A DNA stretch of 64,000 nucleotides, taken from the NCBI RefSeq assembly GCF_014218255.1, contig NZ_AP021872.1, positions 1,054,001 through 1,118,000 on the forward strand. The letters are read 5' to 3'. How positions within the stretch are numbered: the stretch's first letter is position 1; every line of letters starts with the position of its first letter. A program made the position numbers and the translations under genes. Source of the stretch: Mycoavidus sp. B2-EB (lineage in GTDB: Bacteria; Pseudomonadota; Gammaproteobacteria; Burkholderiales; Burkholderiaceae). The notes under the pieces were generated by a model. The model ran no database searches. It was given only the letters and a program-made list of their open reading frames with translations, and was not told the origin of the DNA. Shown here piece by piece: positions 39,201 through 49,318 of the stretch.

Positions 39201-42200
39201 CACCGGCGCACTGACCGATACCGTCAGACCCGATTGATGCCATTCACTGCGCTGCCAGACTCGGCTTTGCTCATAGGCCGCTTCAATCTTGCCTTGACCG
39301 GCTCGAATCTCTATATCGCCGGTGGGCACCACCCATTGACTGCCGCTTTGCTCGTAGTCTCGGCCGGCAATCGCTCTGACAGGACCTGATACGCTGCCTA
39401 TGACTGAGCCAATCTGAGGGGTGTGCTCCTTTTCTTGAGCGTCTTTTTGGGTTCGCGTGCCGATCGTCACGCCGAATTTCCCGCTCTCTAATAAGCCGGA
39501 GCGTTCTTGAACGGAATAGCGCTGAGTGCGCTCAGCCTGTTCGACCGCTTTTTGCTGGAGGTCATTTCCCGCATAAAGATCCACATCATGCATCCCCGCC
39601 ACGTTTGAACCGAGGATATTCAGGTCATGTCCGGCTTCTATCTGTACTGTGCCTCCAGATAAGGTGCTGCTTAACGCTTGTTTTCTATACAGCGCGTTGC
39701 GCGTTAATTCGCTTGAGGAACCGAAGAAGTGACTCGATTCATGATAATGAGACTCCTTAAAATCCGTCTCTTCATACGCGGCTTCCAAATGAATATCTCG
39801 GCGGGCTTTCACCGCGAGTTTCTCTGCCGCTTTGACATACGCGCCGGTTGCAGTTACATCGCGCCCAGCCTTCAGCTCAAGCGCGCCGGCCTGAATCTGG
39901 GTGCCGACTTCGGTATGCTGGCTTAAGCTGAGGGCATTCCGCTCATCCCAGACGATCTTCTGTTGCAAGCCGGTGGTGGCGGCCCCTAAGATCAGATCTT
40001 GTTTCGCGTCTAACCTTGCCGTGTGTTCCACTTCAATTTGGGTGGCGGCAAGATGGAGATCGGATCCTGCTGTTGCTTCTAATTCTTCGGCCTGGATCTG
40101 GGTGAGGCCCACTAGATGGGTTCGGCTGCCGCTGGCGGCATGAGTGGTCTGTGTCTGGCTTTGCAATTGTAGATTTTGGCCGGCCTGTACGGTGAGTTTT
40201 TTAACGGCAATCAGCTTGCCGGCACGGCTATCGATGTCGTCGCGGGTTTGGATAGAGAGCGTGCCCCGGCTGGCCAGCGTGCCGCGCGCGTTATCGATCT
40301 GGCTTGCGCGAATACGTGTTGTGCTGCGACTGAGCACGGTTCCGGTGTTTTTAAAGGGGCGGTCGCTCTCTAACTCGATCGTATCGGCTGAAATCAGTGC
40401 ATTGCTTCGTGGGATGGCCGGTGCATCGCTTGGGGCCAGATACACTTTAGGCACCAGGACCGTCTGTTCTGAGCCATCGGGTAATTGAACACGTTGATTC
40501 ACCAGCCAGACGGGGCTGGTGGTTAACGCATTGATTTGCTCAGGTGTCGGTTCAATGCCGAGCATCAAATTAAAACGTTGGGCCCAGTCTGCCCCGGCGT
40601 GCATCAAGTCCCGAATCTCAGCGATGGGATTGTGATAGCTGGATAAATAATAATGGCCCGTCAGACCGATAATCTGATCCCGGATCAGTTGCTGTTCATA
40701 GAATCCATCGCCCAGGCGCTTAGGGATGTGCTGAGGGTCCAGATTCAGTAAGCGCAGCAATACATCGCTCGATACCCTGTCGCTGTGGCGGGTAAAGCGG
40801 GGGTCGATCTGGATCAGATAGGGTTGATTGGGATCGGTGTTCAGGTGCAATAAGCCGCTATTTAATAAAGTATTACGGCTTAAAGCCGAAGAACTCGGCA
40901 CTAAGGCGGTAGAGGGCGCAGAATGCTCTACTGCCGTATGCGGTTGAGAGACGGCGACCGTCAGCGTGTGATGCTCGACCATTGGTGCCGGATGGTAGGG
41001 CGCGTGCCCACCCCACTCCCGTTGAAAATAGCGCTTGAACCCGCCTCGCCACTTTCTATCTGAGTATTGCAAGGTTCCCTGATCAGTCGTGACGCGTTGA
41101 CCGATGGCATCCCGGTTTTCAATTTGGGCAGGCCTGCCTTCAAGGTCGCTGAGCGCCCCTCCAGCGATAATCATGCTTTTATCGTTCATCACCTGGTCTG
41201 ACAGAGAGATCGCGCCACCTGCATGAATCTTGCCAGGTTCGCTGTGCGTCACCCTGGTTGTGGTCACTCGGCGCGTAAAGACATAGTTGATAAAACGAAA
41301 TATTTCATGACCGGAGCTGTGCACACGGTAGAGGCCCCCTACGTCGCCGTGCCAGGCGATTTGGGAGCCATCAAAGCGTTGGTTTGTCTGGTCATCGTGA
41401 CATTCGTGTATGCCCCGCTCCTCAATCAGCCTTTCTTCGATTTCGAATCTTGCATTTTGATTGAGCAGTTTGTTGGCATGGATGGTCAGATCGCCTGACG
41501 CATCAATCAACGCGCCATGATTGAGGACCTGCTCACTGAGACCCTGTATCTTGAGTTGAGCATCCAGTACGCCACCCATCGTCAGGGGGCCACCGCTATA
41601 CAACGTGCCGTGGTCAAGATTTGTAATTTCCTTGAACCCCATCTCAAGCTTATTTTGCGCGAAAATCACGCCACTTTGGTTGACCAGAAACCCGTTAAGT
41701 CGGTCATGTGCACCCATTGAGACCGTTTTGCCCCAAACTAAACCTTGGCGTTCGTTTCTAAAATTGAGTCCTCTTTCACTTTTGATCAATACCTGGTCTT
41801 TGCTATGCAAAGTACCTGAATTGCCAAAATCAGTCGCTGAAATATGCAGGCTCTTATCACTTTGCAAAAGCCCTTTATTTGAATTTATAACGGACTGGGC
41901 TGCTAACGACAGCGTGTCACGTGCAGATACCGTGCCGCCCTGATTGATAAGGTTTGTTTTGGCATTCAGATTCAGATCTTTCGCTAGGATTCGACCTGTA
42001 TTTGAATTGAGAAAACTCTCAACTTCAATGGTGAGCCCGCCTTGTACATGGAGCGAGCCTTCCTGTGTGGTGAGATTTTGTACATCAAGGGCCGTCGTGC
42101 TCGCTTGAATTACTCCATCATTTTTAAGCCAGCCTTCTTTAACTTTGAGCTTAAGGTAAGCACCTTCTATTGAAGACTCAGATTCATTTTCAAGCTCTTT

Positions 42201-45200
42201 CACCTCAAGCAGAATATCTCCGTTGCTGTGTAAATTCGCTCTCTTAAAATTTACAAAACGCTCAGCCATAAGCGTGAATACATCACGTGCAGAAATCGTA
42301 CTATTCGAGTTAGCGAAAATTTTTGTATTTAGGTTGATGTGCTGCCCTAAAATCTGGGTTTGATGTGCGTTGTAGATACTCTGTGCTTGTATGGTAATTT
42401 TTCCTTGTACGCGGATCAGAGTTTTTTGTACTTTTTCAACCTCATCCCAAGTATTGACTACTTCTTTAGCACGTACTTCCAGTATGCCTATGTAGGGCGT
42501 ATTGCGGGACAGACTGTCTATGTGGTGTGAAGTTTCTTTCTTGAATTTCTCCTCTTCACCAACCGTTATCAATCCTCCAGCATTGTATAACTTGTCCGTC
42601 TTTATCTCGATTTTCCGTCTGGCCGATAAAGTACTCAATCTATTGTTTAAGCGAGGTGCCTTTATTTCGAGTATCTGATCCGAAATAATGCTTCCACCTA
42701 TATCATTTATGAGCCTAAGAGGCTGAATAATCACTGGGCCTTTACCAAAAATTATCCCCGCTCCTTCGATTGCCTCAGGATTAGAATTGATTATTATTTT
42801 ATGGGTAATAATCTGGGTCTTTCCTGTACCTGCATTAAGTAGCCAGCCGGAGAGATTATCAATCGCCTCAGCTTGAACATCCAATACGCTTTGATCACCC
42901 TTCGCTTCTATGCGTCCCCGTCGATTGTTAATTACTTTACTTCCCAGAATAAATGCTGAGCCTGCCTTAATTTGCCCATCTTCATTATGCAATTGCCCCA
43001 CCTGAATCAATAGTTTTTCTTTTGACTCTATCGTAGAGGAACTCACATTCGCAAGCTGCAGCATGGAACTCTTTATTTGGTGTTGTGCATCGAAAGTATC
43101 CCCTATACTCAGGCCACCATCGCTATGCAGTAACCCATGCTCCTGGTTGTATAATGTCCGTGCTCCGATCGTAAGATGGTGCCGCGCTATGATCACTCCA
43201 GCTTGCTGTTCGTCGGTGTCATGTGCACCATCATTAATCACGTTCTGTGCGCTGATAGTGATCGTGCTGCCTTGAATGACCCCACTGTTTTTGAGTTGAT
43301 TCTGTAAGGTTAGCGTCAAGAATCTGCCATCAATCAAAGCACGCGCTCGATTTTCAAGCTCTTTCACCTTAAACAGAATGTCTCCCTTGCTGTGTAAATT
43401 CCCTCCCTCAGAATTTATGAAATGCTCAGCCACGAGCGTGAATGCATCACTTGCAGAAATCGTACTATCTGAATTGGAGAAAAGCTTTTCTGTGTTTAGG
43501 TTGATGTGCTGCCCTAAAATCTGGGTTTGATGTGCGTTGTAGATACTCTGTGCTTGTATGGTAATTTTTCCTTGTACGCGGATCAGAGTTTTTTGTACTT
43601 TTTCAACCTCATCCCAAGTATTGACTACTTCCTTAGCCCGCACTTCCAGTATGCCTACGTAGGGTGCATTGCGGGACAGACTGTCTATGTGGTGTGAAGT
43701 TTCTTTCTTGAATTTCTCCTCTTCACCAACCGTTATCAATCCTCCAGCATTGTATAACTTGTCCGTCTTTATCTCGATTTTCCGGCTGGCCGATAAAGTA
43801 CTCAATTTATTGTCTAAGCGGAGCGTCTTTATTTTGAGGATCTGATCCGAAATAATGGCTCCACCTACATTATTGACCAGCTTAGGGGACTGAATAGTCA
43901 CTGGGCCTTTACCAAAAATTATCCCCGCTCCTTCGAGTGCCGCAAGATTAAAATTGCCTAGCGCTTGCTGAGCAATAATCCGGGTCTTTCCTGTCCCCGT
44001 ATTAAGCAACCAGCCAGAAATATTATTAATCGCATCGGCTTGAATATCCAATACGCTTTGATCGCTCTTCGCTTCTATGCGTCCCTGTCGATTGTTAACG
44101 ACCTGACTTCTCAGAATCAGTTCTGAGCCAGCCTTAATGTGCCCATCTTTATTCTCCAACTGACTTGCCTGAATCGATAGTTTTTCTTTTGACTCTATCG
44201 TAGAGGAACTCGAATTCACAAGCCGCTGCATTGAGCTCTTTACTTGGTGTTGTGCATCAAGCGTATCTCCTATACTCAGGTCACCATCGCTGCGCAGTAA
44301 CCCATGCTCTTGGTTGTGTAATGCCTGCGCTCCGATCGTAAGATGGTGCCGCGCGATGATCGCTCCAGCTGGCTGTCGATCTGTCCTGTTTTCGCCATCA
44401 TTCATCAGGTTTTGTGCATCGATAATGATTGTGCCACCTTGAATAACTCCGCTGTTTTTGAGCTGATTCTGTAAGAGTAGCGTCAAGAATCTGCCATCAA
44501 TCAAAGCACGCGTTCGATTTTCTAGCTCTTTCACCTCAAGCAGAATACCTCCCTTGCTGTGTAAACTCCCTCCATGAGTATTGATAAAATGCTCAGCTAT
44601 GAGCGTAAATTCATCACGTGCAGAAATCGCACTATTCGAGTTGGAGAAAAGTTTGACTGCACTTAGGTTGACGCGTTGTCCTAAAATCTGGGTTTGATAC
44701 GTGTTGTAGATAGCCTGTGCTTTTATTGTGATTCTGCCTTGTACGCGAATCAAGGTGTTTTGTACTTTTTTACCTTTATGCCAAGTGTTGATCACTTTTT
44801 GGGCGCGCACTTTAAGCACGCCTACGTGTGCAATATAAGGAGAGAGGTCTTTTACACCCAGCGAGGTTTCCGTCTTAAGTTTCTCGTCATCACCAACGGC
44901 TATCAATCCTCCGGCACTGGTTAATTGATTCGTGTTAATCTCAATTCTCCGGCTTGCCGATAAAGTACTTAGCCTATGAGCCAAGAGAGGCGCTTTTATT
45001 TTGAGTATCTGATCCGAAATAATGGCTCCGCCTGCGTCATTTAGCAGTTCAGGGGACTGAATAGTCACTGGACCTTTACCAAAGATTATCCCAGCTCCTT
45101 CGATTGCCTCAGGATTAGAATTACCTAGCGCTTGCTGAGCAATAATCTGGGTCTTTCCTGTACCCACATTAAGCAACCATCCAGAAATATTATCAATCGT

Positions 45201-46568
45201 CTTGGCTCGAACATCCAATACGCTTTGATCTCCCTTCGCTTCTATGCGTCCCTGCCGATTGGTAAATATCTGACTTCTCAGAATAAGTTCTGAGCCGGCC
45301 TTAATTTGCCCATCTTCATTATCCAAAAAGCCCGCTTGAATCGATAGCTTCTTGCTTGACGCTATCGTAGAAGAATTCGAATTAACGAGCGCTTGCATTG
45401 CTCCATCCACTTTGTACGGAGTATCTGGAATGTCTCCTATCGTTAACTCGTCATCGCTATACACTAACCCCTGCTCTTGGTTGTGCAATGTCTGCGCTTG
45501 AATTGTAAGTTGACGCTCCGCGATGATCTTTCCGGCTTGATGCTCATCTGTACTACCCGTCCCATCATTAACCATGTGTTGCACATCGATGGTAAGGTTG
45601 CTGCCCTGAAGCACGCCGTGATTTTTCAGCGAATCTGCTTTGAGTTTAAGATGAACACTTTTTATTGAAGATTTTGCCTGATTCTCAAATTCCTTAGCCT
45701 CAAGCGTAACGTCGCCCTGGGTTTTTATGTTATCTTGATTCACTAAACGCTGAGTCGTCGAAATCCATAAATGCCGACCTGCATTCAATTGATTCTTATG
45801 TGTATAGTCTTCTTCCAGCTTTGCAGTAAGATCCCGTGCTGCAATCACCGCTCCTGTGCCAGTTAAGCTGCTGGTTTTCAGGGTGACATTCCCGTTTGAT
45901 TGAATCTGGGAGCTGGCGTTATCCAGCCTATCTGTTTGTATATTGAGTTCCTCCTTAGCCTGCAATTTAGCAGTACTCGTGAACTGCACCCGACGCTGTA
46001 AATTCGACTGAGCTTCTGCGCTGATTATCGGTACTTCCTGCTGGGCCATACTCATCGGCAGCCCTATCTCCACGTAATTGACTTCTTGCGTCGTGCTGAT
46101 ATTGATTTTATTTGCGCACATCTCACCTTCTATTCTGATCGAATACGCAATCAGATCAATCTGCTCATACTGTTTGAGTGTCGTCCTGCTTTGAATCGTC
46201 ATTTCACCTGCTTTCAGGCGAAATGTCTGAACCTCGCCATCATCATTTAAAACAGCTTCACCTGTCGTCAATACAATACGGCTGCTGTTCAGAAAATGAT
46301 AGCCGCAGCACTCCATCCCATTGGCATTAGAAAAAATTAATTGGGCCGGCTCCCCGGCAATCTTTATAACGCTATTCAGACCGCGTGGGACAAAATTAAA
46401 ATGGGGGAGCTCGGGATACGCACTTGTTGCGTTAGACCGAGTACTATTCGCCGTCGGTGCATCCGCTTCTGGATTAGAAGGGGGGGTTATTTGCTCTGGC
46501 CTATCTGGTGTAATCGAATGAGTCCGAATGTATTGAGTGTATATACCATGAATAGGTCTTAACATCAT
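36288..46568 (-). CDS. Giant CdiA/filamentous-haemagglutinin-like toxin with PoNe-like nuclease C-terminus
   Basis: A 3,426-residue polymorphic toxin. Residues about 50-175 match the second half of a TPS secretion domain (IFSNANGMECCGYHFLNSSR, IVLTTGEAVL). The signal peptide and first half of that domain are missing. Residues about 300-1470 hold three 389-residue repeats of beta-helix type. Around 1950-2080 is a central region with RDQIIGLTGHYYLSSY and LPDGSEQTVLVPKVYLAP, found before the second haemagglutinin-repeat domain in CdiA proteins. A pre-toxin region follows, with IDNN in place of VENN (about 3094). The last 150 residues are PoNe-like, with GIDALYKV and VEYKYDKSRLSKK (PD-(D/E)XK-type E-x-K). 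The frame is unbroken over 10 kb, so function is probably under selection. No TpsB/CdiB gene is nearby. Confidence 0.9.
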   Translation of the reverse strand: MMLRPIHGIYTQYIRTHSITPDRPEQITPPSNPEADAPTANSTRSNATSAYPELPHFNFVPRGLNSVIKIAGEPAQLIFSNANGMECCGYHFLNSSRIVLTTGEAVLNDDGEVQTFRLKAGEMTIQSRTTLKQYEQIDLIAYSIRIEGEMCANKINISTTQEVNYVEIGLPMSMAQQEVPIISAEAQSNLQRRVQFTSTAKLQAKEELNIQTDRLDNASSQIQSNGNVTLKTSSLTGTGAVIAARDLTAKLEEDYTHKNQLNAGRHLWISTTQRLVNQDNIKTQGDVTLEAKEFENQAKSSIKSVHLKLKADSLKNHGVLQGSNLTIDVQHMVNDGTGSTDEHQAGKIIAERQLTIQAQTLHNQEQGLVYSDDELTIGDIPDTPYKVDGAMQALVNSNSSTIASSKKLSIQAGFLDNEDGQIKAGSELILRSQIFTNRQGRIEAKGDQSVLDVRAKTIDNISGWLLNVGTGKTQIIAQQALGNSNPEAIEGAGIIFGKGPVTIQSPELLNDAGGAIISDQILKIKAPLLAHRLSTLSASRRIEINTNQLTSAGGLIAVGDDEKLKTETSLGVKDLSPYIAHVGVLKVRAQKVINTWHKGKKVQNTLIRVQGRITIKAQAIYNTYQTQILGQRVNLSAVKLFSNSNSAISARDEFTLIAEHFINTHGGSLHSKGGILLEVKELENRTRALIDGRFLTLLLQNQLKNSGVIQGGTIIIDAQNLMNDGENRTDRQPAGAIIARHHLTIGAQALHNQEHGLLRSDGDLSIGDTLDAQHQVKSSMQRLVNSSSSTIESKEKLSIQASQLENKDGHIKAGSELILRSQVVNNRQGRIEAKSDQSVLDIQADAINNISGWLLNTGTGKTRIIAQQALGNFNLAALEGAGIIFGKGPVTIQSPKLVNNVGGAIISDQILKIKTLRLDNKLSTLSASRKIEIKTDKLYNAGGLITVGEEEKFKKETSHHIDSLSRNAPYVGILEVRAKEVVNTWDEVEKVQKTLIRVQGKITIQAQSIYNAHQTQILGQHINLNTEKLFSNSDSTISASDAFTLVAEHFINSEGGNLHSKGDILFKVKELENRARALIDGRFLTLTLQNQLKNSGVIQGSTITISAQNVINDGAHDTDEQQAGVIIARHHLTIGARTLYNQEHGLLHSDGGLSIGDTFDAQHQIKSSMLQLANVSSSTIESKEKLLIQVGQLHNEDGQIKAGSAFILGSKVINNRRGRIEAKGDQSVLDVQAEAIDNLSGWLLNAGTGKTQIITHKIIINSNPEAIEGAGIIFGKGPVIIQPLRLINDIGGSIISDQILEIKAPRLNNRLSTLSARRKIEIKTDKLYNAGGLITVGEEEKFKKETSHHIDSLSRNTPYIGILEVRAKEVVNTWDEVEKVQKTLIRVQGKITIQAQSIYNAHQTQILGQHINLNTKIFANSNSTISARDVFTLMAERFVNFKRANLHSNGDILLEVKELENESESSIEGAYLKLKVKEGWLKNDGVIQASTTALDVQNLTTQEGSLHVQGGLTIEVESFLNSNTGRILAKDLNLNAKTNLINQGGTVSARDTLSLAAQSVINSNKGLLQSDKSLHISATDFGNSGTLHSKDQVLIKSERGLNFRNERQGLVWGKTVSMGAHDRLNGFLVNQSGVIFAQNKLEMGFKEITNLDHGTLYSGGPLTMGGVLDAQLKIQGLSEQVLNHGALIDASGDLTIHANKLLNQNARFEIEERLIEERGIHECHDDQTNQRFDGSQIAWHGDVGGLYRVHSSGHEIFRFINYVFTRRVTTTRVTHSEPGKIHAGGAISLSDQVMNDKSMIIAGGALSDLEGRPAQIENRDAIGQRVTTDQGTLQYSDRKWRGGFKRYFQREWGGHAPYHPAPMVEHHTLTVAVSQPHTAVEHSAPSTALVPSSSALSRNTLLNSGLLHLNTDPNQPYLIQIDPRFTRHSDRVSSDVLLRLLNLDPQHIPKRLGDGFYEQQLIRDQIIGLTGHYYLSSYHNPIAEIRDLMHAGADWAQRFNLMLGIEPTPEQINALTTSPVWLVNQRVQLPDGSEQTVLVPKVYLAPSDAPAIPRSNALISADTIELESDRPFKNTGTVLSRSTTRIRASQIDNARGTLASRGTLSIQTRDDIDSRAGKLIAVKKLTVQAGQNLQLQSQTQTTHAASGSRTHLVGLTQIQAEELEATAGSDLHLAATQIEVEHTARLDAKQDLILGAATTGLQQKIVWDERNALSLSQHTEVGTQIQAGALELKAGRDVTATGAYVKAAEKLAVKARRDIHLEAAYEETDFKESHYHESSHFFGSSSELTRNALYRKQALSSTLSGGTVQIEAGHDLNILGSNVAGMHDVDLYAGNDLQQKAVEQAERTQRYSVQERSGLLESGKFGVTIGTRTQKDAQEKEHTPQIGSVIGSVSGPVRAIAGRDYEQSGSQWVVPTGDIEIRAGQGKIEAAYEQSRVWQRSEWHQSGLTVSVSAPVIAAAQTNRQMLQASTQVSDARMHALAAGAGALAAKNAYDAIKADPKAAGGATVSVMLGEEHSESEQIQLSRTALNSTLAAGGNISIQIGGLGEESTLDLMGARIEAKQNIALNVEGRLKVEAAPNSLIEQSQQHSQSSAVGAVATLGSQSSVGASVALSVGHGRTKGAQINYTPTLIQAGGTLELKAKSDVRLKGAQMVGKQVKAQIEGDLDIDSVQNTARYQSHAQSICGSATAGSVSAASLNVSQRRMDSDYLSVAEQAGIQAGEDGFQISVKGDTKLVGGVMAGSEQAVQKGKNKLITATLHNTDLTNQASYSASSISLGGGYSQSGKGVGSDPSGKAITPAHSGNQLASRGGVSAALPIVMSASGQARSTTRSAISGAEMVITDEARQIELTGHSAAETIADLNRHPAQSHQALAPIFNQAEIEAGFDIVHALGREANTFIVNRAREVDQKLEQAKRIEMAGNEPMPVEQQEALQNMAVELRAQAQALNQQWGPGGLSRRILTALTAAASGNVTGATEQFVQSGVVNLLQQHGAGYVGELVKSGAVNEGSAAHAVLHALVGLGGAAASNQSLGAGALGGAVSSILTHAFSPTRPDETRTEQEAKHNLATTLVAGVAALTGADATVATHSAAAAIDNNWLATEQLVLAQKELDACEDDIVCNAGTMIKWTGVSAKQDALTMSGLISGLAEAGWHDLKGLAEFFKDLPKSLEGLASLVNQEVRDQIGEEIAAEFNAKINRMQVALREGGDQNALQLGRDLGNLIWQIGSIAMGTVGAAQLTASLGKIGVRLGKETAKEFLHVDWVTMGGNFGHNGKPLLDFKQLANMEKSMVGEHFGGKFIQNLLPDAQPIARVGASEKGIDALYKVNKNDIDYVIVEYKYDKSRLSKKTADGPQMSDSWLIGKKTGNDRILKFAGQKEALNITKAWKEGRVEKWLVHTSRHGKVSVSLLDKNAKRIPYNTSKLLGAK
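42150..45650 (-). repeat. Three tandem 1,167-bp repeats inside the giant toxin gene
   Basis: Equivalent positions recur every 1,167 bases (389 codons), for example LGQ-INL-AV/NT at 44668, 43501 and 42334 and LIDGRFLTL at 44483 and 43316. Units 2 and 3 are almost identical over roughly 300 bases (42330-42620 and 43497-43790). This points to recent unequal crossing-over or gene conversion. The repeats encode beta-helical shaft. Confidence 0.9.
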
Positions 46569-46891
46569 TCACCCCGTTTAATCATATGTAATGCGCTCAG
46601 TCTAAATGATGATTCTCAAAACACCAAATAAACTTGCGCAATTATTTATTTTATGCAAATAATCTTTTTAAGAAATTTTTATTGATTTGCATCATTTCTG
46701 GCAGGAACTCCGTGCACAAAAGCTAAGCAGACTCGACCACAGCCCCCCATTTGAAGCGCCTAACGCATTCTGTTATCCTCATGGCTTATTTTTTGTCAGG
46801 CTAAAATTCACTTTTAGCAAACAACTTGGCAACATGAGACAATGCTAAGTTCTGCTTACAACAAAACACACTACACTTACTTGTCCGTGTC
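46569..46891. other. Divergent intergenic region between the giant toxin gene and trhO
   Basis: 323 AT-rich bases. GGGGTGA just before the ATG pair at 46568 can act as the ribosome binding site for the toxin. No cdiB, no remnant of the missing TPS start and no clear promoter pair was found. Confidence 0.4.
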
Positions 46892-47749
46892 ATGAATTCG
46901 ATTGTTAATCTCGCCGCTTACCGTTTTTTCACACTCAACTCCCCTGCCGAATGGCGTGCGCCGATGCGCGCACGTTGCGATGAGCTCAGCCTGCGCGGCA
47001 CTATTTTGCTGGCGCCTGAAGGGATCAATTTATTTGTCGCGGGTACCCGTGCTGCGGCTGATGCCTTTATACACTGGCTACGCACGGATCCGCTGTTTGC
47101 CGGTCATTTAACGGATTTACAGTTCAAAGAAAGCATCAGCGCTAAACAGCCATTTCGGCGGATGCTGGTTAGATTGAAAAAAGAAATCATCACCATGCAC
47201 TCCCCCGCAATCCAGCCAGGCCAGGCCCGTGCCCCTGAAGTGAGCGCGCAAACGCTTAAAAAATGGCTTGACCGTGGGCAAGACGATAACGGCCGCCCAG
47301 TGGTGATGCTGGATACACGGAATGGATTCGAAACAGATGTCGGTACGTTTGCTGACGCATTAGATTACCGGCTTACAAAATTCAGTGAATTCCCTGCTGC
47401 GATCGAAGCGCATCGTGAGGATTTCACTGGCAAAACCGTCGTGTCTTTTTGTACCGGCGGGATTCGCTGCGAAAAAGCTGCATTACATATGCAAAATATT
47501 GGCATTGAATCGGTCTATCAACTGGATGGCGGGATCCTCAAATATTTCGAGGAAGTCGGGGGTGCGCATTATAACGGCGATTGTTTTGTATTTGATCAGC
47601 GCACCGCTTTAAATCCAGAGCTTAAGCCAACAGCCATGCTACAGTGCTTTGGCTGCCGCGCAGTGCTCACGCCAGAAGACCAACGCTCGCCCTATTATGT
47701 GCCTGGTGAACACTGCCAGCACTGCTATCCTAGGCGGGCCGCTGCGTAG
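46892..47749 (+). CDS. trhO: tRNA uridine(34) hydroxylase TrhO (rhodanese-like, UPF0176)
   Basis: TrhO hydroxylates uridine 34 of certain tRNAs in an oxygen-dependent step toward 5-(carboxy)methoxyuridine. The 285-residue protein has an acylphosphatase-like N-terminal part ([29 protein letters not shown]) and a rhodanese domain with C187 in [13 protein letters not shown] cysteine-rich C-terminus ([17 protein letters not shown]) probably binds metal. The length and order match the family. It converges with rhlE. Confidence 0.92.
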   Translation: MNSIVNLAAYRFFTLNSPAEWRAPMRARCDELSLRGTILLAPEGINLFVAGTRAAADAFIHWLRTDPLFAGHLTDLQFKESISAKQPFRRMLVRLKKEIITMHSPAIQPGQARAPEVSAQTLKKWLDRGQDDNGRPVVMLDTRNGFETDVGTFADALDYRLTKFSEFPAAIEAHREDFTGKTVVSFCTGGIRCEKAALHMQNIGIESVYQLDGGILKYFEEVGGAHYNGDCFVFDQRTALNPELKPTAMLQCFGCRAVLTPEDQRSPYYVPGEHCQHCYPRRAAA

Positions 47750-47780
47750 CGAAATACCGTCCCCCCCTTCCCTGGGCGCT

Positions 47781-49223
47781 TTACTGGTTCGCCTTAGGCT
47801 TATAAGACATGCCGCCTAGCAGGGCGGCTAACGGGCGCTTTGGTGCTGCTTTGGGAAGATGATTCGTGCGGGCGCTGTCTGACACTTCCGGATTAGCTTG
47901 CGGGATGGGGTTAGCAGGTTGGTAAGGTTTACTGAAAAAATCGTCTAGCTCCACCGTTTGCGCAGATCGTTTACCGGTTGCGTGACGCGCGGAAGAGGGA
48001 TGATCTCGGTGACGCGTACGACTTGATGTACGTGCTGTTTCAAGCATCAGCGGCTCACGCTCAAGCGCGCGCTTAATGAGTTTCTCAATATCGGCTAAGT
48101 GCTTAGATTCATGTGGGCTACACAATGAAAGCGCCTCCCCAGATGCCCCCGCCCGGCCAGTACGGCCAATTCGGTGCACATAATCTTCTGCACTAAAAGG
48201 CAAATCAAAATTAATCACGGCAGGTAGCTCAGCAATATCCAAGCCACGCGCAGCTACATCCGTAGCCACCAGCACTTCGAGGGCGCCCTGCTTGAACGCA
48301 TCAAGCGCTTGCATCCGCTCATTCTGGGTTTTATCGCCATGAATGGCGGCGGCAATGATCCCTTCGCGCTCTAGTTGCCCCGCCAGCCGGCTCGCACCGA
48401 TTTTGCTATTGCAAAAAACAATCGCTTGCTTTAAACCACGCTGGCGAATTAACTGGACTACCGCTGCCTGCTTATCGCCTTCTGCCACTTCGTAGACAAT
48501 CTGGCGGACATTGGTAGCGGTTGAGTTGCGTTGCGCGACTTCGATTGTAACTGGGCTCTGCAAATAGCTGGCGGCTAATTTTTTGATTTCATTGGAAAAG
48601 GTCGCAGAAAAAAGCAGAGTCTGCCGCTCACGTGGCAAAAGGTTTGAGATGCGCTGTAAATCAGGCAAGAACCCCATATCCAACATTCGATCTGCCTCGT
48701 CCAGCACCAGTATTTGGACGTGGTCCAATTGAACGTTTTTTTGCTGTACATGATCCAACAGGCGCCCAGGTGTAGCAATCAAAATCTCGACGCCACGCCG
48801 TAATTCAGCCGCTTGCGGATGCAGATCCATGCCACCAAATACGACGGTACTGCGTAATGCCGTGTGTTCGGCATAGGTCCACACATTTTTAGCGACTTGG
48901 TCGGCTAACTCACGTGTAGGAGTTAATACCAATGCGCGCACTGGATGCCGTGCTGGAGAAGCGCTGGTATTTGCATACGGCACAAGCCGTTGGATCATCG
49001 GCAATGAAAAGCCCGCGGTTTTGCCCGTACCCGTTTGCGCCACGCCCATCACATCGTGGCCCGCGAGAATCACTGGGATTGCCTGCGCCTGAATCGGTGT
49101 TGGCGTAGTGTAACCTTGCCCAGCCAATGCCTTTAGAATATCGGCGTGGAGGCCAAAATGGTCAAAACACGGCAGATCCTCGGCATGGGTTTTAGACGCG
49201 GACGAAATAAGTGTTTCAGACAT
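47781..49223 (-). CDS. rhlE: DEAD-box ATP-dependent RNA helicase RhlE
   Basis: An RNA helicase of the RhlE group, acting in ribosome assembly and RNA turnover. The 480 residues show the Q motif GYTTPTPIQAQAIP, motif I AQTGTGKTAG, motif II LDEADRMLD, motif III FSATF, and motifs V-VI ATDVAARGLDIAE and HRIGRTGRAG. A basic, disordered tail (about 390-480) follows. RhlE, not SrmB or RhlB, is chosen from overall pattern and short tail. No defects. Confidence 0.9.
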   Translation of the reverse strand: MSETLISSASKTHAEDLPCFDHFGLHADILKALAGQGYTTPTPIQAQAIPVILAGHDVMGVAQTGTGKTAGFSLPMIQRLVPYANTSASPARHPVRALVLTPTRELADQVAKNVWTYAEHTALRSTVVFGGMDLHPQAAELRRGVEILIATPGRLLDHVQQKNVQLDHVQILVLDEADRMLDMGFLPDLQRISNLLPRERQTLLFSATFSNEIKKLAASYLQSPVTIEVAQRNSTATNVRQIVYEVAEGDKQAAVVQLIRQRGLKQAIVFCNSKIGASRLAGQLEREGIIAAAIHGDKTQNERMQALDAFKQGALEVLVATDVAARGLDIAELPAVINFDLPFSAEDYVHRIGRTGRAGASGEALSLCSPHESKHLADIEKLIKRALEREPLMLETARTSSRTRHRDHPSSARHATGKRSAQTVELDDFFSKPYQPANPIPQANPEVSDSARTNHLPKAAPKRPLAALLGGMSYKPKANQ

Positions 49224-49318
49224 AATGGCGTTTATTTAAAGTAACAGCAGACATCGCACCATAAGTTGGCGGCAGCCCATCCGGATTGCATCTATCACAA
49301 AAATAGATCTCAGGGTTC

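Noticed and set aside
37069-41943. Several plus-strand open frames of 60-140 codons within the giant toxin gene
   Set aside because: They lie antisense to a continuous 3,426-codon frame with recognisable repeats and toxin domain; they are by-products of its codon use.
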